From the NCBI GenBank assembly GCA_016217875.1, contig JACRFN010000062.1:1-6733 (forward strand): DNA of 6,733 bases. The letters run 5' to 3'. Source of the DNA: Candidatus Kerfeldbacteria bacterium. GTDB lineage: Bacteria > Patescibacteriota > Patescibacteriia > Veblenbacterales > UBA10138. The position numbers and the translations under genes are program-made. Within the stretch, counting starts at the first letter, position 1, and each line of letters begins with the position of its first letter. Under the pieces are notes generated by a model. It worked only from the letters and a program-made list of their open reading frames with translations. It was not told the DNA's origin and did no database searches. Below are positions 1 through 5,769 of this stretch, piece after piece.

Positions 1-70
1 TAGGGCCACAAGTTAAGGCTGGCTGATGGGCCGTTTCATTTTTGGCCCTACTCTGGTAAAGTTGAAACAT

Positions 71-1184
71 ATGCAAGAAGCAGAACTTATTCGCAACCTC
101 CGCGTCCTCCAAGGGAAGATCGAGGAGGCCGGGAGGTGGCTATGACCCAGGCCGTTTAAAAAACGAACTGGCGGTTTTGGAAATTGAGCTGTCTAGCCCT
201 GACTTATGGACTAATCAGTCGCGCGCGCGCGAGGTGAGCACGCGCCACGGCGCGCTTAAGGACGAGCTCGAAGAATGGGAAAGCTTAAGGCGGGCTGTGG
301 CTGACACGCTGGAATTGGCCCAGGCCGATCAAGATGATCAAGGGGTCAGTTTAAGGCTGGAATTGGAACAAGCATATCAAAAGCTGCTTAAGCGGCTGGA
401 GGGCTTAGAATTTCGTAAGCTGTTGGCGGACAAGTACGACGAGGCTAATGCCTTGGTAGCTTTTCACGCCGGCGCCGGCGGGACTGATGCCCAGGATTGG
501 ACTGAGATGTTGCGGCGCATGATCTTGAGATTTTGCGACCGCCAGGGCTTCCAGGTTGAAGTCTTAGATGAATCACGCGGGCAGGAGGCTGGTCTCAAGA
601 GTTCGTTGCTTAAAGTAACTGGTCGCTGGGCTTATGGTTATTTAAAGTGCGAGGCAGGTGTTCATCGCTTGGTGCGCCTTTCACCTTTTGACGCAGCCAA
701 AATGCGCCACACCTCCTTTGCTTTAGTTGAAGTGTTACCTGAGTTGCCTGAGGTTGATGAAGTTGAACTGGACGATAAGGATTTGCGCATTGATACTTTT
801 TTGTCGCGCGGCCACGGCGGTCAGAGCGTCAACACCACTTACTCGGCCGTGCGCGTGGTTCACCTGCCCACCGGTATTACCGTCAGTTGCCAAAACGAGC
901 GCTCGCAAACGCAGAATAAGGCCCAAGCCTTAAAATATTTGCAGGCTAAGTTATGGCAACTAGAGTGGGGCAAGCAGCAAGTGGAGAAGCAAAAACTTAG
1001 GGGCGAATTTAAGTCGGCCGCCTGGGGAAATCAGGCGCGGTCTTACGTGTTGCACCCTTATAAGCTGGTTAAAGATCACCGGACTGGTCTTGAGACTCAA
1101 GATCCTGAGGCGTTGCTGGAGGGTGACCTAAAGCCGTTTATTGAGGCCAGATTAAAACAGTTAGCAGTGAACAGTAAACAATAA
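71..1184 (+). CDS. prfB: Peptide chain release factor 2, made by programmed +1 frameshift
   Basis: Class I release factor that reads UAA and UGA in the ribosomal A site and triggers peptide release. The first 24 codons (71-142) run into an in-frame TGA at 143-145. Skipping one base continues the protein from GAC at 144 to the TAA at 1182, giving 370 residues, close to the E. coli length of 365. The stop-reading SPF motif falls at about residues 204-206 and the catalytic GGQ at 249-251, one residue from their E. coli positions, which supports the ATG at 71. The GGQ context is RGHGGQSVN rather than the usual SGAGGQHVN. Another ATG at 26 is in frame, but there is no good ribosome binding site for either. 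TTG at 177 would lose the normal N-terminus. The last codons (V-N-S-K-Q) lie inside a heptanucleotide repeat array, so the C-terminal tail is probably repeat-derived. Identity is very secure; the exact start less so. Confidence 0.96.
131..146 (+). promoter_or_regulatory. prfB: prfB programmed +1 frameshift site
   Basis: GGGAGG (131-136), a 3-nt spacer TGG, the P-site codon CTA (140-142), then TGA C (143-146). The layout and spacing match the known RF2 autoregulation site of E. coli (AGGGGG, 3 nt, CTT TGA C): an internal Shine-Dalgarno-like stretch pushes the ribosome forward when RF2 is scarce and the UGA is read slowly. The slip codon is CTA, not the usual CTT, so Leu-tRNA would have to re-pair on TAT. 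The downstream frame continues as typical RF2 sequence, so the shift itself is well supported. Confidence 0.93.
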
Positions 1185-1270
1185 ACAGTAAATAACAAAC
1201 AATAATATTTATTTATGACATTTATTTACTGATTACTGATTATTGATTACTGATTTCTGATTATTGATCT
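1165..1270 (+). repeat. Two facing six-copy heptanucleotide arrays
   Basis: The left array has six 7-nt units at 1165-1206 (CAGTGAA, CAGTAAA, CAATAAA, CAGTAAA, TAACAAA, CAATAAT). The right array has six at 1229-1270 (CTGATTA, CTGATTA, TTGATTA, CTGATTT, CTGATTA, TTGATCT). The 22 nt between them hold a doubled ATTTATTTA. The arrays are roughly complementary in 7-nt register; CAGTAAATA (1186-1194) and TATTTACTG (1223-1231) pair perfectly. The left array overlaps the end of prfB, including its stop codon. It resembles short tandem heptamer repeats seen in some bacterial intergenic regions; function unknown. Confidence 0.8.
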
Positions 1271-1282
1271 CATGACATTTAT
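1215..1282 (+). repeat. 11-bp direct repeat flanking the right heptamer array
   Basis: ATGACATTTAT occurs at 1215-1225 and again at 1272-1282, the second copy being the start of comEC. The copies bracket the right-hand heptamer array and are in the same reading frame, but the upstream copy meets a TGA after five codons. This looks like a duplication made when the array was inserted or expanded; that origin is inferred. Confidence 0.7.
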
Positions 1283-2693
1283 GGAGGGTAAGCTTCATCC
1301 GGCGCAGATATGGCGCTATTTAACCATTGGTCTGGTAGCCGGTTTTATAGTCGGAACGGTAGTTAATCTATCTTGGTATTTTAGTTTAGTCGGCTGTTTA
1401 GTGGCCGGTTTTCTGGTCTGGCAGGCGTCATCGCTAAGAGTTTTCTCCTGGCTGGCGCTAGGGTTTCTGGCGGCTATGTTCAGCGCCAGCTTAGCTCTTG
1501 TCCCGCCGCCAGCCAGTATGTTTGTTGGCCGGCAGCAGTTCGAAGCGCAGATAGTGGAGCCACCGCGCCTGAGTGAGCGAGCCAGGCGCTATGTGGTTGA
1601 GCCATCCGGCTGGTCAGCCGCCTATAGAATACTGCTGACAACCAAGTTATATCCTAAATTCAACTACGGCGATATTTTGCAGGTGGACTGTAAGCAGGTG
1701 GAGACCATAACATTCGGCGGCTATGTGACCAAAGGTATTTGGCGACAATGTTCTTTCCCTGAACTTAAGTTTTTGTCTCAAGCCCAACCTAATCTACGAC
1801 AAAAACTTTTGCAGTGGCGCGATTTGGCGGGCGACAGACTGCGTCTGCTTCTGCCCGAGCCTGAGGCCTCATTAGCTTCCAGCATGCTGTGGGGCGATGA
1901 TGCCGGTTTGCCTGGCGAGTTGACGGCGGCTTTTCGCCGCACCGGCACTTCGCATCTTTTAGCCGTCTCAGGCTACAACGTTATGATACTAAGCGAGGTC
2001 TTGTTTAGCGTGTTGCTGGCCTTAGGCCTCTTCCGCCGTCAGGCGAGTTTGGTGGTTTTAGTTTTGGTGGGGCTCTTTGTTTTGTTTACCGGCGCCGAGC
2101 CGCCGGTGGTGCGGGCGGGTATCATGGGTTCTTTAGTCATAATCGGGCGGCTGTTATGGCGTAAACCTGATAACCTTAATTTGCTTTTAGGTTCAGCTTC
2201 GGCCATGCTGCTTGTGGCGCCGAGGCTTATCTATGATTTCGGTTTCCAGCTTTCTTTTGCCGCTATGGCCGGTTTGTTATGGTTAGCACAGCCTTTAGCC
2301 GGCCGACTTAAATTTTTACCGGCAGCGGTTGGCTTACGCGAGGCCGCGTCTCAAACTTTGGCCGCCAATATTACCACCCTGCCCCTTATTTTGTGGCGAG
2401 TTGATCAATTGTCGCTGGTAGGGCCGGTGGCTAATTTGCTAATCGCGCCGGTAGTGGTGGTGATATTTACTTTTGGTTTATTGGTGGTGCTGGTCAGCTC
2501 CATAATGGGTTGGAGCGCCCTGCCCTTGGCTTGGCCTTTAGCCGCGGCCTTGTGGTACGTGAGACAGATAGTGGAGTCGTTGTCGCAGTTGCCGGGCGCG
2601 GTGACCCATGCTTCGTGGCTGGCTTGGCTGGCGGTAGCAGTTGTTTACGGCGGCCTGGCCTGGTGGCTTAAACCTAAGCGGCTTAAGTTATGA
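1272..2693 (+). CDS. comEC: ComEC/Rec2 DNA-uptake channel, membrane part only
   Basis: Inner-membrane channel that carries single-stranded DNA into the cell during natural transformation. Of 473 residues, the N-terminus has hydrophobic segments at about 15-80, then a soluble stretch (about 85-165) typical of the DUF4131/OB-like region. The competence domain begins near residue 205; its hallmark HLLAVSGYNV is at 228-237, and many membrane helices follow to the end. The C-terminal metallo-beta-lactamase domain of full-length ComEC is missing and is encoded by the next gene, whose ATG overlaps this TGA by 4 nt, so the two are surely co-translated. There is no ribosome binding site at ATG 1272; ATG 1281 is an alternative three codons in. 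The start lies at the edge of a heptamer repeat array. Family assignment is firm. Whether this cell is actually competent cannot be judged here, as no other competence genes are visible. Confidence 0.93.
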   Translation: MTFMEGKLHPAQIWRYLTIGLVAGFIVGTVVNLSWYFSLVGCLVAGFLVWQASSLRVFSWLALGFLAAMFSASLALVPPPASMFVGRQQFEAQIVEPPRLSERARRYVVEPSGWSAAYRILLTTKLYPKFNYGDILQVDCKQVETITFGGYVTKGIWRQCSFPELKFLSQAQPNLRQKLLQWRDLAGDRLRLLLPEPEASLASSMLWGDDAGLPGELTAAFRRTGTSHLLAVSGYNVMILSEVLFSVLLALGLFRRQASLVVLVLVGLFVLFTGAEPPVVRAGIMGSLVIIGRLLWRKPDNLNLLLGSASAMLLVAPRLIYDFGFQLSFAAMAGLLWLAQPLAGRLKFLPAAVGLREAASQTLAANITTLPLILWRVDQLSLVGPVANLLIAPVVVVIFTFGLLVVLVSSIMGWSALPLAWPLAAALWYVRQIVESLSQLPGAVTHASWLAWLAVAVVYGGLAWWLKPKRLKL

Positions 2694-3544
2694 GGCGCCG
2701 CTTGGTTATAATCACCGTCGCCATAGCGGCCAGCCTGATATTGGTCGGGTGGGTCGGGTTGACCTTTTTGCCATCACCCTCACTCCTGCGTCTGACCTTT
2801 TTTGACGTCGGCCAAGGCGATGCCGCCCTAATCCAAACGCCTGACGGCCAAATCATACTGATTGACGGCGGGCCCGATCGCACTATTTTGAAAAAATTAG
2901 GCTCAGCCTTGCCCTGGAACGAAAGGACCATAGACTTAATGATATTGTCGCACCCCCACAGCGATCACGTCAGCGGGCTCATCCCGGTGTTAGAGCGTTA
3001 TCGCGTGCGACAAGTGCTGGCCTCCGGCGTAGTTCATACCACGCCGGAATATCTTAAGTGGCTGGAGCTCGTCAGAGACAAGAAAATCCCCCTGACTGTG
3101 GCCCAAGCCGGCCAGCGCTTGGAGCTTGCCGGCGGCGTGGCCGTCGAGGTGCTGTGGCCGGTTGCCTCGTACGCAGGCCAGCGGGTTGGTGATTTGAATG
3201 CCACTTCTATTGTCAACCAAGTGCGCTATGGCGCCACTAGTGTGCTCTTTACGGGTGATACGCCGCGGGAGAATGAACAAGTCATGCTTGAGGCCGGGGC
3301 TGATCTTAAGGCTGATATTCTTAAAGTAGCGCATCAAGGTAGCCGTACTTCCTCGAGTGAGGAGTTTATTAGCTCGGTGGCGCCTGAGGTGGCCGTTATA
3401 CCGGTCGGCCGCCATAACCGTTACGGTCACCCTCACGCTGAGGTGGTGGAGAGGTTATCCAAGCTGGTCCATCAGGTGCTGCGGACTGATCTCGAGGGCG
3501 ATATCAAATTTGTCAGCGACGGCTACACCTGGCAGCGACGCTAG
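2690..3544 (+). CDS. ComEC-type metallo-beta-lactamase-fold hydrolase
   Basis: Membrane-anchored hydrolase matching the C-terminal domain of full-length ComEC, which in other species is proposed to degrade the non-transported DNA strand. Residues about 5-27 form one hydrophobic anchor or signal segment. The lactamase fold starts at FFDVGQGDA (about 37-45). Metal ligands are visible as HPHSDH (88-93), H215 in KVAHQGS, and D190 in TGD; GHPH lies at 246-249. The usual HHGS motif reads HQGS here, but the first His, the metal ligand, is kept. At 284 residues it is a complete domain, and its ATGA overlap with the channel gene argues for a two-subunit ComEC rather than a broken gene, since both ends are clean and nothing is missing between them. 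The substrate is inferred from family and context. Confidence 0.92.
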   Translation: MRRRLVIITVAIAASLILVGWVGLTFLPSPSLLRLTFFDVGQGDAALIQTPDGQIILIDGGPDRTILKKLGSALPWNERTIDLMILSHPHSDHVSGLIPVLERYRVRQVLASGVVHTTPEYLKWLELVRDKKIPLTVAQAGQRLELAGGVAVEVLWPVASYAGQRVGDLNATSIVNQVRYGATSVLFTGDTPRENEQVMLEAGADLKADILKVAHQGSRTSSSEEFISSVAPEVAVIPVGRHNRYGHPHAEVVERLSKLVHQVLRTDLEGDIKFVSDGYTWQRR

Positions 3545-3556
3545 CCATTATAAATC

Positions 3557-3584
3557 TTGCTTATTTGACCAATTGTGATATTAT
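3557..3584 (+). promoter_or_regulatory. Weak candidate promoter upstream of the response regulator
   Basis: TTGCTT (3557-3562), 16 nt, then TATTAT (3579-3584). A better -35 match, TTGACC at 3565-3570, is too close to this -10 to pair with it. It lies just after the hydrolase gene and before a 42-codon ORF. Support is by motif only. Confidence 0.3.
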
Positions 3585-3619
3585 AGTTCTGCTACGCTCT
3601 AAATTATTACCTAAGATTT

Positions 3620-3748
3620 ATGTCCAGTAATACAACTTCGCTTAGGCTCGCTTTCGCCAAAGTATCAAGTAATTACCTTATGTCCAGTCAATCTTTAAAC
3701 ATTAACTCACAGTTTTCCACCTCGCCTAGTTTTGGCGAGCGAAGTTGA
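3620..3748 (+). CDS. Possible 42-residue ORF, unrecognised
   Basis: ATG to TGA, 42 codons, in the gap before the response regulator. The product is rich in Ser, Asn and Thr and has no motif I recognise. There is no ribosome binding site. ATG-TCC-AGT occurs twice in the same frame (3620 and 3680), each preceded by a similar ATTACCT stretch, so part of the region looks duplicated. The ORF also spans a long inverted repeat (3634-3746), which may be the real functional element. It could be a non-coding leader that happens to be open; I lean that way. Confidence 0.2.
   Translation: MSSNTTSLRLAFAKVSSNYLMSSQSLNINSQFSTSPSFGERS
3634..3746 (+). repeat. Interrupted inverted repeat before the response regulator
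   Basis: AACTTCGCT (3634-3642) pairs with AGCGAAGTT (3738-3746), and CGCCAAA (3655-3661) pairs with TTTGGCG (3731-3737). This gives a 16-bp stem with a 12-nt bulge on the left strand and about 69 nt in the loop. GCTCGC (3646-3651) can alternatively pair with GCGAGC (3735-3740). It ends 12 nt before the response regulator ATG, so it could control that gene's expression, or be a genomic repeat element. There is no T-tract, so it is not a simple terminator. Confidence 0.6.
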
Positions 3749-3754
3749 TATACT
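3746..3754 (+). promoter_or_regulatory. Extended -10 element close to the response regulator start
   Basis: TGA-TATACT matches an extended -10 (TGn-TATAAT type). It ends 4 nt before the ATG at 3759, so transcription from it would give a leaderless or nearly leaderless mRNA, which would fit the lack of a ribosome binding site. No -35 is visible at the right distance, and the spacing is slightly short. Confidence 0.35.
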
Positions 3755-3758
3755 GGGT

Positions 3759-4127
3759 ATGCCTAAAGTCCTAATTGTTGAAGACGACCAGATGTTGGGC
3801 GACATGTACAGCTCCAAGTTTCAGGCTGACGGTTTTACTGTGCTTAGGGCTAGTGATGGGGCCGAGGGGCTTAAGTTGGCCCAGGCCGAAAGACCGGATG
3901 CTATTCTATTGGACGTCATCATGCCCAAGCTCGACGGTTTCGCCACCTTGCAGCAGCTTAAGGCAGATAAGGCGTTGGCTAAAATTCCAGTGATTATGCT
4001 GACTAACCTCGGGCAGGATGAGGATATAAAAAAGGGCAAGGAGTTGGGCGCGGCTGATTATTTCGTCAAGGCCAACCAGACACCTAGTGAAATTGTAACC
4101 AAGGTTAAGACGCTCATTGGTTCTTGA
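3759..4127 (+). CDS. Stand-alone receiver-domain response regulator
   Basis: CheY-like receiver of 122 residues with no output domain, so it probably acts by protein contact after phosphorylation by a histidine kinase not present here. All key residues are visible: acidic pair D9/D10 in VLIVEDD, phospho-acceptor D52 in LLDVIMP, T82 in MLTN, and K104 in DYFVKAN. I chose ATG 3759 because MPKVLIVEDD is the usual receiver beginning; a TTG 27 nt upstream is in frame but would add residues unlike the family. No ribosome binding site precedes it; an extended -10 lies right upstream, and translation may be leaderless. ndk follows after 55 nt with no terminator between, so the two may share a transcript. 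The partner kinase and the process controlled are unknown. Confidence 0.92.
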   Translation: MPKVLIVEDDQMLGDMYSSKFQADGFTVLRASDGAEGLKLAQAERPDAILLDVIMPKLDGFATLQQLKADKALAKIPVIMLTNLGQDEDIKKGKELGAADYFVKANQTPSEIVTKVKTLIGS

Positions 4128-4182
4128 AATAACTTGACCCAAGCCATAACTTTTAAGGTCTAAGATAGCCAGTTTATAAATT

Positions 4183-4776
4183 ATGTCCAAGCATCCCCGA
4201 GAAGAGAGAACCTTCGTGATGTTGAAGCCTGACGGCGTGAAACGTGGTTTGACCGGCGAGATTATTCGTCGCATTGAACAGCGTGGTCTTAAAGTCGTGG
4301 CTTTGCAAATGTTCCAGCCGAGTGTGGAGCAAATTGATGATCACTATCCCAAAAACTCCAAGTGGATAGAGCGCTTAGGTGAAAAAACCCTGACTACTTA
4401 CGCCAAGTACGGTTATGATGCGAGGGAAGAGTTAGGCACTGATGATAAGGCCGCCATTGGTAAAATGGTGCGACAGTGGCTCGTTGAGTACATGACTTCG
4501 GCGCCGCTGGTGAAAATGGTGGTGCAGGGCGTGCATGCGGTGGATATGGTGCGCAAGCTCGCCGGCAACACCATGCCCTCGGCCGCTGAAATGGGAACAA
4601 TCAGAGGCGATTATTCAGTAGATTCGGCCGCCGCGGCTAACAAGGACAAGCGGGCCGTGCACAACATCATTCACGCTTCGGAAACGCCTGAGGAAGCCGA
4701 GCACGAAATTGCACACTGGTTTACCCCTGAGGACGTTTACACTTATAAGCGGGCCGAGGAAGACCTGATGCTTTAG
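4183..4776 (+). CDS. ndk: Nucleoside diphosphate kinase, long form
   Basis: Transfers the gamma phosphate from ATP to other NDPs through a phospho-histidine, balancing cytoplasmic NTP and dNTP pools. Family signs are the N-terminal RTFVMLKPDGV with K15, EYMTSAPLV (102-110), MGTIRGDY (137-144), and the active-site NIIHASE with catalytic H164. At 197 residues it is about 55 longer than typical bacterial Ndk. The extra length is mainly an insertion at about residues 55-96, where ordinary enzymes have a short loop, plus a C-terminal extension. Similar long forms occur, as I recall, in candidate-phylum bacteria. TATAAA lies 2 nt before the ATG, too close to serve as its own -10, and there is no ribosome binding site. 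A clear terminator follows 17 nt after the stop codon. Confidence 0.94.
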   Translation: MSKHPREERTFVMLKPDGVKRGLTGEIIRRIEQRGLKVVALQMFQPSVEQIDDHYPKNSKWIERLGEKTLTTYAKYGYDAREELGTDDKAAIGKMVRQWLVEYMTSAPLVKMVVQGVHAVDMVRKLAGNTMPSAAEMGTIRGDYSVDSAAAANKDKRAVHNIIHASETPEEAEHEIAHWFTPEDVYTYKRAEEDLML

Positions 4777-4793
4777 TTAATAGCTGTTTTACC

Positions 4794-4824
4794 ACCCACC
4801 CCACCGTACATAGGGTGGGTTTTT
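4794..4824 (+). terminator. Intrinsic terminator after ndk
   Basis: ACCCACCC (4794-4801) and GGGTGGGT (4813-4820) form a perfect 8-bp stem with an 11-nt loop, followed by a run of five T. It ends the ndk transcript and isolates it from the small-gene region. Confidence 0.9.
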
Positions 4825-4827
4825 GTC

Positions 4828-4876
4828 TGTGGATAAATACCATAAAGCTGGCCTTGATTCAAATAGTTGTGGATTA
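4828..4876 (+). other. Two DnaA-box-like sites
   Basis: TGTGGATAA (4828-4836) is an exact reverse complement of the consensus box TTATCCACA. TGTGGATTA (4868-4876) differs at one base. They share orientation, are 40 bp apart, and sit beside a very AT-rich stretch (about 4876-4960). This is a possible minor origin or a DnaA-titration/regulation site. There is no dnaA, dnaN or repeat cluster nearby, and two short matches may be chance. Confidence 0.3.
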
Positions 4877-4960
4877 TTTTGTTTTTATTAAAAATGGCTT
4901 AAGTTAGCTAAAAATCACCCCATATTTAAAAAATCCAATAAAATTATGGTTTTGGCTTAT

Positions 4961-4990
4961 TTGACAGGTTTTTACATACTTTGCTAGTAT
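4961..4990 (+). promoter_or_regulatory. Strong promoter of small-gene unit 1
   Basis: Perfect -35 TTGACA (4961-4966), 18 nt, then an extended -10 TGC-TAGTAT (4982-4990). Predicted transcription start is near 4997. It lies downstream of the ndk terminator and drives the leader and three small genes. Confidence 0.85.
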
Positions 4991-4994
4991 ACGC

Positions 4995-5220
4995 ATTAAC
5001 CTCATATGTCTTACTGCCGCGCCAATCTCGTCGTTTGTCCAAAGCAGACCCTTAACTTGAGCCTGATTCTTGGCGTTATCGTCGCTTGAGCGGCTAGGAT
5101 GAGGTAATACCAATTTTTTAAAGTAAATCCTACAGCCGCTCGAGAGCAAATCGGGCGGCTAATTTCATTTTAAAACAGCTTTTTAACAATTTAAAAACAC
5201 CAAACTACCACGGAGGACTT
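4995..5220 (+). promoter_or_regulatory. Structured 5' leader with competing hairpins, unit 1
   Basis: Fold A: the ATTA/CCTCAT strand (4995-5005, one bulged A) pairs with ATGAGGTAAT (5099-5108); CTGCCGC (5014-5020) pairs with GCGGCTAG (5090-5097, one bulged T); GCCAA (5021-5025) pairs with TTGGC (5070-5074); and AGCCGC (5134-5139) pairs with GCGGCT (5155-5160), followed by a T-rich stretch. Fold B: CTTGAGCGGCT (5085-5095) pairs with AGCCGCTCGAG (5134-5144), one G-U pair, which excludes both GCGGC pairings of fold A. The pairings are read directly; the switch function is inferred. The last 60 nt are A-rich and unpaired up to the ribosome binding site. It matches no riboswitch class I know. Confidence 0.55.
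5006..5089 (+). CDS. Candidate 27-residue leader peptide, unit 1
   Basis: The ATG lies about 9 nt from the predicted transcription start, with no ribosome binding site, so initiation would be nearly leaderless. The product starts MSYCRANLVV and ends LILGVIVA before TGA. The ending resembles that of the short ORF in unit 2 (RLGAVVA, 6336-6410), which sits at the same place relative to its own promoter. The stop codon abuts GAGCGGCT (5088-5095), the strand that chooses between two hairpins, so a ribosome at or near the stop would alter folding. I infer a regulatory leader peptide; a functional micro-protein is possible. No known family recognised. Confidence 0.45.
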   Translation: MSYCRANLVVCPKQTLNLSLILGVIVA

Positions 5221-5433
5221 ATGGATTCGTTAGTCGTAGCTAGTGCTCTTTTTTATGTGGAAGGAGCGCGTGAGGGCGACTTAGTATGCCCGGAGTGCCG
5301 GACTTTACCCCGCAACGGGTCACGCTCGACAGGGATTTGCCTAGATCACGGCTTTAGAGGCGTGCGCCTAGTGCCTTACGTGCCGCCGAAACCGCTGCGT
5401 CCGCCTGAGAGGGACGACTGGGACAGAGATTAA
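5221..5433 (+). CDS. Small putative zinc-ribbon protein, unknown function
   Basis: I do not recognise this 70-residue protein. C23, C26, C40 and H43 form CxxC-x13-CxxH, spacing consistent with a small zinc ribbon. The N-terminus is mildly hydrophobic (about 3-12). The C-terminal tail is rich in Pro and charged residues, with PPKPLRPPE at about 55-63 and several Asp/Arg at the end. GGAGG at 5212-5216 sits 4 nt before the ATG, a strong ribosome binding site unlike those of the conserved genes upstream. It is the first gene after the structured leader, with the next gene 31 nt downstream. Metal binding is inferred from spacing only; a nucleic-acid or protein adaptor role would be a guess. Confidence 0.75.
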   Translation: MDSLVVASALFYVEGAREGDLVCPECRTLPRNGSRSTGICLDHGFRGVRLVPYVPPKPLRPPERDDWDRD

Positions 5434-5464
5434 CAACCTAACAACATTAACAAATGGAGGAAGT

Positions 5465-5710
5465 ATGAAAAAAACAGTAGCAGATTTTCCGCACAATGAG
5501 TTCCACCAAGGAACAACAGCCTGCGGCCCGCAACATATTCAAGTAACAGTCGTGGGCGACGGTACAGTGGAGCAGTGCGGCAATTGCAAGGCTCAGCGGC
5601 CATTCAGCGGCGAGTCGCAAGCTCCACCTTCAGTTTTTCCACCAGCCACCGGATCGTTTGAACGTCCGCAGTTTACAATGGAGGAGATGTTCGGTCCGTC
5701 TCTGGCCTGA
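5465..5710 (+). CDS. Small Cys/His protein, unknown function
   Basis: Unrecognised 81-residue protein. C20, H24, C38 and C41 form Cx3H-x13-CxxC, almost a mirror of the CxxC-x13-CxxH in the preceding gene, with the same 13-residue gap between half-sites; a zinc-ribbon-like fold is plausible. Between the half-sites is a run (about 25-36) that looks like beta strand and turn. The C-terminal half is Pro- and Ser-rich and probably disordered, ending near FTMEEMFGPSLA. GGAGG lies 4 nt before the ATG, and the 12-nt GGAGGAAGTATG is identical to that at the gene starting at 6546. It is probably co-transcribed with its neighbours. No function is assigned. Confidence 0.75.
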   Translation: MKKTVADFPHNEFHQGTTACGPQHIQVTVVGDGTVEQCGNCKAQRPFSGESQAPPSVFPPATGSFERPQFTMEEMFGPSLA

Positions 5711-5769
5711 TCGGCAAAAGTTCATCAATTAACCCGAAATACAAACCATCGAATAAAAGGAGTAACCTC

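Noticed and set aside
143..145. UGA recoded as an amino acid, as in some candidate-phylum lineages
   Set aside because: comEC, the response regulator and the gene at 5465 end at UGA, and prfB itself is present with a frameshift site at this UGA, so UGA is a stop codon here.
2990..3436. 148-codon open frame on the minus strand inside the hydrolase gene
   Set aside because: It lies wholly opposite a clearly conserved metallo-beta-lactamase-fold gene and has no recognisable product; other antisense and offset frames within prfB, the response regulator and ndk are rejected for the same reason.
3732..3758. Upstream TTG start for the response regulator
   Set aside because: The nine extra residues are unlike receiver N-termini, and the region forms the right strand of the inverted repeat and the extended -10.
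4904..5149. 81-codon open frame on the minus strand
   Set aside because: It crosses the unit 1 promoter and the structured leader, has no ribosome binding site, and its product resembles nothing; the openness comes from AT-rich DNA.
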